64,000 bases of DNA from Rutpela maculata. Lineage: Eukaryota; Arthropoda; Insecta; Coleoptera; Cerambycidae. The stretch is taken from positions 13,501,077-13,565,076 of the forward strand of contig OW386289.2 of NCBI GenBank assembly GCA_936432065.2. Direction: 5' to 3'. Numbering within the stretch: position 1 is the stretch's first letter; each line of letters begins with the position of its first letter. Shown piece by piece: positions 12,133-23,535 of this stretch. Under the pieces are notes generated by a model, which worked only from the letters and a program-made list of their open reading frames with translations, was not told the origin of the DNA and did not search any database. The position numbers and the translations under genes were made by a program.

Positions 12133-12810
12133 CCAAGATGGCGGACGAATTTCGTCATCTATGGTCCTATTCGACTGAAAATCGATATCTGGGGGTTTTC
12201 GGGGATGCGGGTTATGAATTTTTGATCAAAATTTAGGACTCCAAGATGGCGGACGAATTTCGCGATCTATAGTCCTATTCTACTGAAAATCGATATCTGG
12301 GGGTTTTCGGGGATACGGGTTACGAATTTTTGGTCAAAATTTAAGACTCCAAGATGGCGGACGAATTTCGTCATCTATGGTCCTATTCGCCTGAAAATCG
12401 ATACCTCGGGGTTGTCGGGGATGCGGGTTACGAATTTTTGGTCAAAATTTAGGAATCCAAGATGGTGGACGAATTTCGTCATCTATGGTCCTATTTGGCT
12501 GAAAATCGATACCTCGGGGTTGTCGGGGATGCGGGTTACGAATTTTTGGTCAAAATTTAGGAAACCAAGATGGCGGATGAATTTCGTCATTTGTGGTCCT
12601 ATTCGACTGAAAATCGATATCTGGAGGTTTTAGGGGATGCGGGTTACGAATGTTTGTTCAAAATTTAGGAATCCAAGATGGCGGACGAATTTCGTCATCT
12701 GTGGTCCTATTCGAATGAAAATCGATATCTGGGGATTTTCGGGGATGCGGGTTACGAATTTTTGGTAAAAATTTAGGAATCCAAGACAGCGGGCGAATTA
12801 TAACTATATT
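12133..12810. repeat. 108-bp satellite array, six full units
   Basis: CCAAGATGGCGGACGAATTT starts units at 12133, 12241, 12349, 12457, 12565, 12673 and a degenerate one at 12781, with exactly 108 bp between each. Each unit contains GAAAATCGATATCTGGGGG and GGGTTACGAATTTTTGGTC. Because 108 is a multiple of 3, frames can stay open through units (for example 12412-12633 plus), but nothing suggests coding. Confidence 0.95.
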
Positions 12811-13307
12811 TTGACCCCCCTTTATTTATGTTATTATTGGAGATTAAAAAAAATTTTGTATAAGAGTTGTAGGGTTGTATACATATTTTTTTAAATGCAA
12901 TTAAAAAACAATTGCTTGCATATGTCACGTGATATAACAATGAAGGTTGCTTTTTAAATGAAAACCCTGTATATTTTTACATATTCTTTTAGATCCTTTA
13001 TCCCAAATTTCAAACATATAAAGATTGATAAATCTAGTTGTAATATTTTTTGATATATCGGACATTAAATATGCTCCAAACATGCATGTAGGTATTTTAG
13101 GGTTTCTGACGGAGCGCTGTCAGTGGCGGATTTAGGGCGGGGGGGGCCTATAGAGGCAAAATCCAAGGGCGGCAATTTTTTTGAAAAACACCAAAGACAT
13201 AAAAACAAAAAATTTGTATTATTAATATGTTCTATCAGAACATGTTTAATTTATTTGAGAACGTGTTTTTTATATTAACTAGACTAAAGTTCCTTATTAT
13301 AGTCAAC

Positions 13308-14590
13308 AGTACAGGGTGGTTGTGCAAACTTTAGAACCTCATTTAACTTCTTTATTTTTGGAGTTACGTAAATAAGTTCAAAAATAAAAGTTATGAGATA
13401 TGAGCTTTACCTTGGTTTTTTTAAATAGAACACCCCCATATATTTTTACACCATTTGAAAGGCCATAGAAAAATCTTTTCAATGATATATGGCACAGTAT
13501 TTTTCTTAAAAACTATAGTAGATATGAAGTTTTATATTTTCTTACATTAAGTCATGGTAGTCCGAAAAATATATACAGTGTATTTCACTTTTTAATTTGT
13601 TTTTCTGATTTGAATCAAATTTTACTTAAGTATAGAACAAATTAGGATCTACTTATGACCAGAAAAAAATTCACCGCCTACAAATGCAAAGCCACCTGCG
13701 TTACCAAAATATGCGGATAAAATCAAAAAATCATATTAGGCATATTTTTATTGGAAAATTTTGTCAATGAAACTTGTTCAGAATTGTTCAGAAACCTTAA
13801 GTCCAGAATTTAATCAAAATAAAAAATATATAAATTTTTATTAAAATAATGTCCAAGTCCAAAAATATCATTTTAATGGGTTTTTTCGTTTAGAAAACTG
13901 TACTATGACAATTTTATTTGAAATTAAACCCAAGCTGCCAGGTAGTTGTAAAGCAATTTACAGTTTTTTTTTTAAATAATTATTTTCGAAATTTTTAAAG
14001 TTTCAAGTTTTTCATTTTTTAATTTTGATTAAATTTTGGCCATTTTGGGCAATTCTGAACAAGTTTTATTAACAAAATTTTCCGATAAAAAAATGCCTAA
14101 TATGATTTTCCGATTTTCTCCACATATTTTGGTACCGCAGGTGGCTTTGGTACCGTAGGAGGCGAATGTTTTTCTGGTCATAAGTAGATACTAATTTGTT
14201 CTATACTTAAGTAAAATGTGATTCAAATCGGAAAAAAAAAATAAAAAAGTTATTGGGATGTTACCATTTCAAGTGAAACACACTGTATCAATTATTGAAA
14301 TTCTCCATTTTATTTAAAATAAAGTGAAATTAGACAGAACTAACATATTGTTTATTTTAATTTACATACTTTTGTTTTCCATGGCTAATTTGATAAATTG
14401 TAAATTTATAGTAAATTAAACAAAATTTGTTTAAGATAAGCACCATGTATTATATTATAAATACAAAGCTTTTTTTATGGCGTTTCAAATGGTACATATA
14501 TGGAGTGTTCCTTTAAAAAAAAGCAAAGTAAAGTTCATATCTCCGAAATGCGACTTTCAATAGGCATGTCCACAAAATTTTAATTTCAAT
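13308..14590. repeat. Fold-back repeat with a nested MITE
   Basis: Positions about 13380-13540 (ATGAGATATGAGCTTTACC, CACCATTTGAAAGGCCATA) are inverted at about 14400-14570 (GGCGTTTCAAATGGT, AAAGTTCATATCTCC). A second, tighter inverted pair lies inside and is annotated separately. Confidence 0.65.
13576..14285. mobile_element. 710-bp TA-flanked MITE
   Basis: Ends are CAGTGTATTTCACTTTT and AAGTGAAACACACTG, flanked by TA at 13574-13575 and 14286-14287. The arms match inverted for about 280 bp (for example TTCTGGTCATAAGTAGAT near 14175 against ATCTACTTATGACCAGAA near 13651). No open frame. It resembles a non-autonomous Tc1/mariner derivative. Confidence 0.75.
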
Positions 14591-14635
14591 TGTAAATGAT
14601 AGAATTATCGATATTGTACACTAATTTAACAATTA

Positions 14636-15308
14636 AAAAAAAACCGCTGCCCAAGGAATCACTACTTCCACATCCAGATTTTGTATCCAAGTCACTCACA
14701 ACGATAAAATGTTGTATGTGGAAATAATTGTTTAATAATATAATATTTGAAATCGTCTACCTCAAAAACCCATAAAAACCCCCACATCGGTAGTGGGGTG
14801 GGGGTGGTGATAGAGGGTGGTAGTGGGGGTGGATAAGGTAAAAAAATATTTTGAGGTTTCTGGTTCTTGTGCACACATTAAATCAAAATTTTTTTCCATC
14901 CTCTTTAATAATGGGGTGGGGGTGGTAATGGAGTTGGCTAATGCCAAATTTTTTTTTGAGACCTTAGCTTCTCTTGTATATAGTAAATACCAATTTTATG
15001 AACTCTTACCTGCTTGATTTGCCTATTTACCCCAATTTAGCCCCCAATCCTTCGACGGAACAAGATGAAAATATAATCTAGTTCTAGATTTCATTAAAGT
15101 ACATATGGTACCAAATTTCAAGTCAATATCTCAAACGGTTCCAGAGTAAACGTGCGCACAAAAAAAAAGTTACAGACCGACAGACAGAAATTTTTTTTCG
15201 CTCAAACTTAAAATCTCGACGTTTCATGACATTCTAAGCCTATTTAAACAATAAAAATTTTAAAAAAATTTTTTGTCGTTACTATACTACCACTGGATGT
15301 GGAAGTAA
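14636..15308 (+). repeat. Dispersed family 'TGGATGTGGAAGT', copy A
   Basis: Begins ACCGCTGCCCAAGGAATCAC then ACTTCCACATCCAG and ends CTGGATGTGGAAGT (15293-15306), so short inverted ends are visible. Inside, in order: a G-rich GTAGTGGGGTGGGGGTGG tract, CTTCGACGGAACAAGATG, CAAATTTCAAGTCAATATCT, a GACCGACAGACAG tract and CATGACATTCTAAGCC. Other copies lie at 15398-15890, 35563-36284, 43372-44090 (inverted), 45906-46020 and 46021-46540 (both inverted), with scraps near 16410, 46690 and 53370. No protein is encoded. Confidence 0.9.
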
Positions 15309-15397
15309 TATATGTATCCTTATTTTGCCAGTTATTCGTAATAGAAATCACCCCAACATAGCAAGGATTTTTGGTAATTTTTCAATAAAAATTCTTG

Positions 15398-15890
15398 GCC
15401 TATGAAGTAAAAAAATATTTTGAAGTTTTTGGTTCTTGTACATACACTAAATCACACTTTTTTTTCGTCCCCTTAAAAAATGGGGGTTAGGGGTAGGGGT
15501 CGTAATGGGGGTAGCTAATGTCAAAAATTTTTTTGAGACCTTAGGTTCTCATATATACTAAATACCAATTTTACGAACTCTTACCTGCTTGATTTACCTG
15601 TTTACCTCCCCATTTACCTCAATTTACACCCCAATCCTTCGATGGAATAAGATGAAAATATAATTTAGTTCCAGATCCCGTTAAAGTACATACGTGTACC
15701 AAATTTCAAGTCAATATCTTAAACGGTTCCAGAGTAATCGTGCGCACAAAAAAGTTAGACCGACAGACAGACAGACATTTTTTTACGCTGAAACTTAAAA
15801 TGGCGACGTTTCGTGACAGTCTAAGCCTATTTGAACAATAAAAATTTTCAAAAATTTTTTTGTTACTATACTTCCACTGGATGTGGAAGT
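15398..15890 (+). repeat. Dispersed family 'TGGATGTGGAAGT', copy B (5'-truncated)
   Basis: Same orientation as copy A and just downstream. It starts in the middle of the family and ends exactly with CTGGATGTGGAAGT at 15877-15890. Confidence 0.85.
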
Positions 15891-15894
15891 AATT

Positions 15895-16140
15895 AATATT
15901 CTATTTCCTGATTTCCTGTACTATATGTTTCTTTTTATGTTTGTATGTATATTTTGCGTATTGATATTTTGTTTTTTTTATCAAATGTTTTGTATTATGC
16001 TATCATTTGTTTGTTTTTTACTATATTTTGTTTTTATACATTCATGTATTTTTTATACAATATAATTATTGACTTACCTTATCCATTCTATTGTATGGCA
16101 GAAAAGGTTAATAAATATATTATTATTATTATTATTATTA
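15895..16140 (+). mobile_element. LINE 3' UTR fragment with ATT tail
   Basis: T-rich sequence ends GAAAAGGTTAATAAATATA followed by (TTA)n at about 16118-16140. The same ending style (AATAAA, then TTA repeats) closes both minus-strand LINEs in the window. No coding part is left. It abuts copy B, consistent with a 5'-truncated insertion. Confidence 0.6.
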
Positions 16141-16365
16141 AAAAGAACGCCATTGCCATGTAAACCGGAAGTGATATTTAAAATTTACATGCCTTTTTTA
16201 ATTTATTCCTTTAATAGTCAATTAAGAACAAAAATAATCCGATCAATTCTTCTTTGATGTTTAATTATATGTTTCTTAGCGGCATCGATTCCCCGGAAAA
16301 AAATACTTATCTCAAAAACTACCGAGAAAATCGGACATAACGCGTTAACTAGGACATCCTGTACA

Positions 16366-18771
16366 CTGTACATTTACATTATGTATCTACAGATAGTTTT
16401 CTTTTAATTAAAAACCACTGCCCAAGGAATCACTACAACCGCATTCAGTTTTCCTACTCAAATTACTTTAAATAAAAATTCTTGTGCACCCAACGCGAAA
16501 TTCGACTCTGTACGACAGAAATATATTTGAACTATTTCTCTTATATTACACAATTTTGTTAATCTCCTCCTGTTTACGTAGACGGCATATTTCATTGGTC
16601 AAAGGGGCACGCCCACCCGTATAAACCTTTTTCATATATATCAATGAAAATATTATTTGTCCTACCATAGATTATCCTCTTAAGCGTCATTATTTTGTTA
16701 CCATAGCAACACGACTGTTTAGCGTCGAGTACGAATGTGCTTCATAGTAAAATATAACCTGCAAATTGACATTGACGTTTAGATGAGCTGTCATTTTACA
16801 GTACTAGTATCCGTAACAGCTATTTCGGTACAAAAAATCGTACCTATTTTTGGAACGATTGAAGGAAAAGTAACTTTCCCGGACTGTTTTTTGATAAGCA
16901 GGGCCGGTTTTAAGCAATTTTTATGGAGGGTGCGAAATTGTTATAATGCCGAATGACTTCTTCTCCTTTGCTCCTTTATTTTCTTTATATATGATTAGTC
17001 GCGTCAAGATTGATATTTTCTGAGAAATTTCTGGCAAAGGATTAATCGGCCTAATTTTTTTTGCAAATTGTTTATTGTAGTCTAAAAACATTGGTAAAAA
17101 GAAAAATAGACCGCTGGGACTTTTTTCATTTTTTTATTAATAAACAAACAATTTTAAGCACTAAACAAGTTAATTAAATTTGTTAATTTTCTATCTCGGA
17201 AACTATTATTTGAAAAAACCGACTGAAAATGTATACTCGGGGAATTCTGAGCTGATTACAATTTTAAAAATTGGAAAATTCAAGATAGCTGACTCAAAAT
17301 GGCGGCTATGAAGTATAAAAATGAGATTTTCTGGCTTAAGTTCACATTTTTGAGAAAAATTACAAGAGTAAAAAAGTGTTTAGAATGCCATTTTGCATCT
17401 AAATATAAGATTTATGAGTAACTCTCCTTCACCTCTATCGACAATTATTAAAAACTTTAAATACTCAAAAATTAAATGAGGTATAAGATTTTCTTGGTTC
17501 TTCGAGGGCGTTCATCGGAAAAACTTCAAAAACTACTAAAAAACTGTAAACATGTTTACTTTGAAATGCTATTATTACGACTTACTGTCGTTTTTGAAAT
17601 GTAAAACGCATAGAAACATATGTTCAACTATAAATAAATAGCGTTTAATGATTTTAAGAAGAACTTTTAATTTTTATGAAATTAGTAGACGAAAATATAT
17701 ATCTTATCTACCCTTGTCCTTTTCAGACCGTATAACTTTACTCAAATTTGGACACTAATTACTGGTAGAAATATGCATCTGGCTATAAAAATGTGTACAA
17801 CCTATTTTATAAATAAGCTTTAATTTATTACACAACCATTTTTGTCGTAAATTCAACGGAAAGCTAGAAATCGCAAAATACCATATTTTTGTGACCCCCC
17901 TCCCCTAAGAGTGGGATAAATTAAAGATTTCCCAATGACAACCCAATGAACCAATTTAATGCAAATAGATAGAGATAATAAAAAGGATTAATTTCTGACT
18001 ACGCCATATTTGAATATATCTAATTTTGTAAAATGAAATGAATTCTCTGAAAATAAATTGTCAACTAACTACTACTACTAACAACTAAGAATTGCAAATT
18101 TGTGTATTATACTTTTCAAGATTACATCTATAAATATATTCCAATTAAGACACAACTACATGAAACTGATTTAATATTACGGTTAACCAACTAGTAGCTA
18201 CCTCAAGAAATCGAAAAACATTTTTACACAGTTTAAATGCATGTTTTCCGCACTATAATCATCGTAACGCAACGCAATCTTAATTCATTAAAATACAGTC
18301 CATCATAAATCAATATCAATTTGTAGCACATCCGTGTATTATGTGGGAATATCAAAGAGAGACCTCGAGTTCATAAAGTAAATAAATATGTTATATACAA
18401 ACGATATTATAACAATAGACAACGTTAGAGACGTTGTGGGACGGTATTTTTTTGTCACATAAGGGGGTCAGCGCCACAGCCGGGAGCGGCATTTCTAGGA
18501 ATCATCAAGTCAGTCCTACGTCAATCGTGCTGAGGTCTTTTTCACTTCAGCAGTTTATGACTAGTACAGTTGTTTTAGGTGTCTGCAAGCAGACAGAAAA
18601 GTTTGTAACTTTTCCGAAGTAATTTTGTATCTTTTATAGTACAGGTTGGTCCGTTAGTAATGTGTGAGCGCCTGTGTCATCCCGTATGCTCCTTGATGAT
18701 ACAAGTTTGTGGTATTTTTTATTTTGGTTTATAGGCATATAACATTACGAACACGATTGTTGGCCTTCTAG
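16366..18771. other. No gene seen
   Basis: A scrap of the 'TGGATGTGGAAGT' family lies at about 16410-16440. Near 16866 is an inverted copy of the GTAACTTTCCCGGACTGTTTT block found at 4829. 17270-17300 has AAGATAGC/AAAATGGCGGC wording like the 108-bp satellite. The rest is AT-rich with frequent stops in all frames. Confidence 0.5.
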
Positions 18772-19747
18772 TGGAGTCAAATTAGGAGTAAAAAATTCGC
18801 AATGTGAATTTTCTAGTCAGGGCAATTTTTTTATTTTAACGTGTTCAGGCGATCAACTTAAGTTGAAAGTTCAGTTTTGCAGTTTCTGCGAGGTCGGCGT
18901 ATTGTTTATTTAAACAGTTTAATTTTTTACACCGTGTTTTCCATCCGCTTTCTTTGCATATCTCGAAATCTATAAGTCATATGGAAACCAACAAAAAGAA
19001 TAAAAATGTTCGTTATAAGCTGTACAAAAAAAGTACATAAACTATAATACATTCCAATTGTTATTATTATTTAAAAAAAAATGAATATTGCATGTTATGC
19101 GTTTCTAACCAAATCACTGTTCTTTCAAAAATAATGGATAATATTCAATGAAATTTTGAAGAATTATAGCTCTTATAAAGTACAATCGCCACTTAAAATT
19201 TCAAATCAAAATGATTATTAAAACGGCTCAAATATACAATTATTGTTAACACTTTGCACCCTTGTGAAATCCTTTTATCAAAACCAAGAAATGTGTACGA
19301 TGGCTCAAATTGTGGCTTTTTATAAGTACCTACTTTAAGACCATGGAGAGAGAATTTTTTTTCTCTCTTTATTGCAGTTGTTTATAATTTTCGAAATTGT
19401 AGTTATAAACAAATTCAAATAACTCTCTGTTTTTTTTTATGAAATCAAAAACGGTAAAGGAGTACTGAAAGTAAAAGTTAAATAAGCCAATTTAAAAAAA
19501 AAATAATGCTCTACTTACATATGGAGCTGAGATACGTTATTTTTTACGTTTTGGTCACTTATAAATAAACAAATCGATATTTATTATTGAAATTTGGACT
19601 GATAATTCTCCAACGTCTATTATTTAGTCTCTGCTCCTTGAAAATAATTAAAAGCTACAATTGTTGAAAGATACGATTTTGTTAGAGATCCGAAAATCAC
19701 CAAATAAGTCTAAATGTTATATTATGTTTTTACAAATCAGACTTTAG

Positions 19748-20045
19748 TTGGTAGATAGCCCAGTGGGTAAGGCGACTAGCATTTTAACCTCCCCACAAAA
19801 AAATTGTGGGAGGTTACTACAATTAGTCCAAAATCGAAAATTGAGATAACATCAAATCTTTACGTTTTGAGGTCCCAGGAACTCAAAAAAGTGGTTTTTG
19901 AAAAACGTCTATGTGTGTGTATGTGTGTATGTGTGTTAGCACGATAGCGGCGAAGCTACTTAACGGATTTGGATGAAACTTTGCATGAGGGTTTTTTAGT
20001 GCTCCAGGAGATCTGAAAAGGTTTTGGATGAGATCGGATTACGTT
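19748..20045 (+). repeat. SINE-like repeat with tRNA-type A box
   Basis: Starts GATAGCCCAGTGGGTAAGGC, which fits a tRNA D-arm/A box. The B box is not convincing. It ends with a TGTGTGTATG tract and TTAGCACGATAGCGGCGAAG...GGATTTGGATGAAACTTTG, a wording common in arthropod SINE-like repeats. Confidence 0.4.
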
Positions 20046-21653
20046 TAGTGCCGTTTTGGCACAACAAGTTGTTTATTTTATGATTACTTACAATTTGTAA
20101 TCGAACCATTGACAAGTAGTAAAAATTCCAATTTAAACGATATATCACACTTGCACTTTTTCGATTTGATTTCCGTGAAAAAAATGAAACAAAATAACAC
20201 TCTTCTTGTGTAAGATAAATTTTATAGTCTAACCTAACGTTCGATAGACTAGTGTCAGAGAACTTATACCACAAAATAATACAGGGCTGTAGCCCTTACT
20301 CTTTGCAAATTTGCAGCCGCAAAGGCTTTTTTTAGACAATATTGACGGAATCAGGACTGTACTGATCTGTCGAGAGTGAAATTCTACATTTCAACGCGAC
20401 ATTCCGAACGACTAATTATCTACTGTTAATTAGTTATTAACACGCAAAGACTGTCTATCTCTTTTTTTTGCGGCGGAAGGAGATGGAAGATGGACACTCT
20501 TCTAACACAAATTCGCGATCGAGAAACGTCAAACGAAAAATTGCAAAAATGTCACTTTTGATTCGTTCGTGCCGAACTGAATTTTCGAATTCTATAAACG
20601 TTTATAAAGCCCACGGATGGTGTGAGAGGCCTTCCTGAACCGCTTACAAGCCCTACAAGTATAAGCAACCCCACCGGAACGCTTTCGTTGAGTTTTTTTC
20701 CAATAAAACTTTAAAAGTGACAATGACATTATATTTTAAAAACTATTTCCGCTACTTCCGGCATCCCGCCGGAAATTCTTCCGGAAACATAACCTAAAAA
20801 TAGTGCTACATAACCTAAAAACAATTTAAGACATTGGTACCAACCTAAACATTTTTCAAAAACCAAATTCCTCAGAGAAACACTGGAACCAAAAATTTGA
20901 CAGCAATCACTTCCCCGACCGATTTAGTGAAAAATCGGTCGAGGCCAAAAGATAAAACAAAATATATCAACTCAAACTTAAACAATCCACCATGAACACT
21001 ATCCTGGCTACATCTGGCAGGGAAGCTATCCACCAAGAGTTATATGGTTTTTTCCAAATGTGGCCATCCCTGCCATCCATCCCATTACCAACGAACAGGT
21101 TTTTTCGTTTAGTTGTTTCCCGTATCGATAATCAAAATTATTAAGTGCTCTTACCTACGAACGTTTTTATAGTGTTGTGTTTATTTTTATATTAATTTTA
21201 GGTCCATGTGGACACATTATAATTTTAACCTAGTTTTTAAGCCTGCCTACAGAAGACAGGAGCTACTTTTCTATTTTTCTCCAAGCCAAACCGGACCCAC
21301 CCCGTCCAGCGTCACACCCGCCTCGGCGGTGTTCACCGTGGTTGTCTGGCTGGCTCCGGGCTAGGATCCGATGAAGCATATATTTATATTAAAACATTGA
21401 ATAAAACATTAATGTTGTGCAGACTATAAATTTAACACTCAAGTTCTTAGGTCCAAATCCCACCGAACGCAAGACTTTTTTTTCTGATTTAATATGAAAA
21501 AAAATTTCAACTTAATAAATATAATTAAATGAGATCGTTCATATTGTTTAGTGCTCTTTTAGGCTTCAAAGATTCACCGGGTGGGGAGGTTCCAGCCGCT
21601 TCCAGTAGCTTTTATAGTCGAGAATCTAAAGGTCCGAATTCGATCATGGGGTA
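20046..21653. other. No gene recognised; partly GC-richer
   Basis: Positions about 21240-21365 are unusually GC-rich (CACCCCGTCCAGCGTCACAC, CGCCTCGGCGG) and contain an AGACAGG/CCTGTCT-type hairpin. This could be the end of an unrecognised element. No long coding frame is present. Confidence 0.4.
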
Positions 21654-22249
21654 TGAACTCGCAGGTATAAAATTAAAAAAATATGGATATTATCCAGAAT
21701 TTTATGCCGAATTCGATTCCAGAGGGCGCGATGTTGGCCAAGATTGCGAAATTGCAAAAAAAGTAATAATTTCGAAAAAAAATTGGAACTTAAATGTTGC
21801 ATTATCTTTCGTTTACATTGCATTTACGAGCTTATTTATAAAGATTTTTTAATAATTCTTATATCAATCGAAAGCTTAATGTTTGTATTTTCATACGAGT
21901 GTAATAGAGAGACATTATTTCCATTATAAACAACACTATAAATTGTTTAAGCAATATGTGCTCGGAAAGTGTAGCGTAATTTTCGGCATCGAGGTACTTT
22001 TGTTATTATTGCAGATAGATGTGTAGTTATTTGAGACGAAATACGTAGAATAGACCAATGAACATTTTTTATTATAACAATTTTTTAATTCGCTGAATAA
22101 TTTAGGAGATATGATTTTTTAAATGTAGGGCGCGCGGCCGTAGTCATAACTTATTATAATGATAAATATAAGATGGCCTCGGGTACGCGATTTGCCAGTG
22201 TGCATTTGCCGTTCGAATTGTTTATTAGTTCTAGTCTGACAGGCGAAGA

Positions 22250-23026
22250 ACATGCATGATATCGTTTTGTTTTCAAATAGTAACGATAAATACAAAAAGG
22301 TAATAATACAAGCTACTGATACAGACATTTTTGTGATGGCACTATACTATGCTGCTGGAATAAACATAAATGAGTTGTGGATACATAGATTCGTGTGTAT
22401 ATACCTATTCACTGCATAATACAAAAACTGTCGACTACGCAGAATATATCAGAAATTTATTTGGGCAATTTTTTTCTATGTACTTACATCTTAAGTGGTT
22501 GCGATACGGTCAGTTTTCCTTTCAGAAAAAGAAAAACTTTCGTATTCAAAACATGCCTCAAATATGCCAATGATCCTAAGTTACAGTCAATATTGAATTT
22601 CCCACTCGACAATCCATTTAATACTGCTGAATTTGAAAACTCTGTACGATATTTCTTTAAAGTCTTATATGGTAAACCGCTTTTCATTGGTAATTTGGAC
22701 AATTTGCGAGCACATTTATTTCACACTTGTAAATCGGATATTCGAAATTTGCCACCAACTGAAGACTCATTTCACCAGCACATTCTTAGAGTTGCCTACC
22801 AAATAATTATTTGGAAGATAGTAAGTTGCGTCAATCCAGTGCTTCCCAACTCTAAAGATTTTGGTTGGGTTTCGAAGGACAATATATTAGTACCAAGACT
22901 TATGACAAAAAGTGTCCATCCAAATGTAATGCCTGGAAACATATTTCGTAAACAATTCCAAAATTGCATTGAAAACTGCAGTTGTGCTAAGGCCGGTTTG
23001 GTGTGCATAAATAGGTTGTTTTTGTG
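22250..23026 (+). pseudogene. Element I gene: PIN/FEN-like motif protein with CXC-type end, broken
   Basis: The first frame (from about 22254) reads KVIIQATDTDIFVMALYYAA and NELWIHRF. A one-base shift near 22393 leads into the frame of VYIPIHCI, LSGCDTVSFPFRKRKTF, PLFIGNLDNLRAHLFHTC, LPPTEDSFHQHILRVAYQI, FGWVSKDNILVPRLMTKS and ENCSCAKAGLVC before the stop at 23027. I recognise this as an arthropod repeat-associated family with D-T-D, L-x-G-C-D-T, PPTE...H...RV and cysteine-rich blocks. The D-x-D and GCD motifs resemble acidic metal sites of FEN1/XPG-type PIN nucleases (inference). The end fits a tesmin/CXC DNA-binding motif cut short. The 5' half of the family is missing. Confidence 0.65.
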
Positions 23027-23067
23027 AAGGCCGATGTCAAAGGTGTTAGTTTAACCTTAACTTATAC

Positions 23068-23535
23068 TATTAGTCCACTCAAATTAGGAAAAAAGCGGAG
23101 AAAAATTCTGAACAGCAGTTTCTCTGCATAGGAAGCAAGTATTCAACTTCTAGAAAAAGGTTTTGCTTATGCGCAAAAAAAAAAGAAATGATTTTTGAGA
23201 TATGTACATATATATACGTTTTTTCGTGTTTTTTTTCTTTTAGACGTGTATATCTCGAAAAGTACGCGTTTTTAAAGCTAAACGAAAATAGGTAAACGTG
23301 TTCAGAATACGACTTCCTACAAAAAAGGTTCTATACATTTTTCCGATTATCACATTGGCTTTTCCGGAAAAGCGAGTTGAAAAATATATATATATGTGTT
23401 TTTTTCGTGTATTTTTTATTTTGAATGCAAATATCTCGAAAATTGCGCGATTTTAGGGCCAAATGAACATAAGTAAACTTGTTCAGAATGAGATTTCCTA
23501 CAAAAAAGCTCCTATACATTTTCCTATACCATTGG
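23068..23535 (+). repeat. Fragment of the 'TAGTCCACTCAAATTAGGA' repeat family
   Basis: Starts TAGTCCACTCAAATTAGGA, then GAACAGCAGTTTCTCTGCAT, TTTTGCTTATGCGCA and CTTGTTCAGAATGAGAT. The same order occurs at 60927-63790, where it is split by a MITE and a mariner. No coding seen. Confidence 0.75.

Larger units (their letters stand above)
12008..16361. mobile_element. TA-flanked inverted-repeat unit (MITE ends around a satellite and nested repeats)
   Basis: The left end CAGGGTGTCCCAGTCAACGC and the right end ...GCGTTAACTAGGACATCCTG are inverted copies. Similarity extends about 60-90 bp inward (CTTATCTCAGAAACTACCG versus CTTATCTCAAAAACTACCG). Both ends are flanked by TA (12006-12007, 16362-16363), as in Tc1/mariner-type insertions. 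No transposase is inside. It could be one 4.35-kb expanded element or two related MITEs in opposite orientation. Confidence 0.5.

Noticed and set aside
12412..12633. 73-codon frame in the 108-bp satellite
   Set aside because: Open only because 108 is divisible by 3; codons follow the repeat.
21529..21852. 107-codon plus-strand frame and its minus-strand twin at 24037-24246
   Set aside because: Most of each lies in the two inverted arms of element I; no coding bias or family match.
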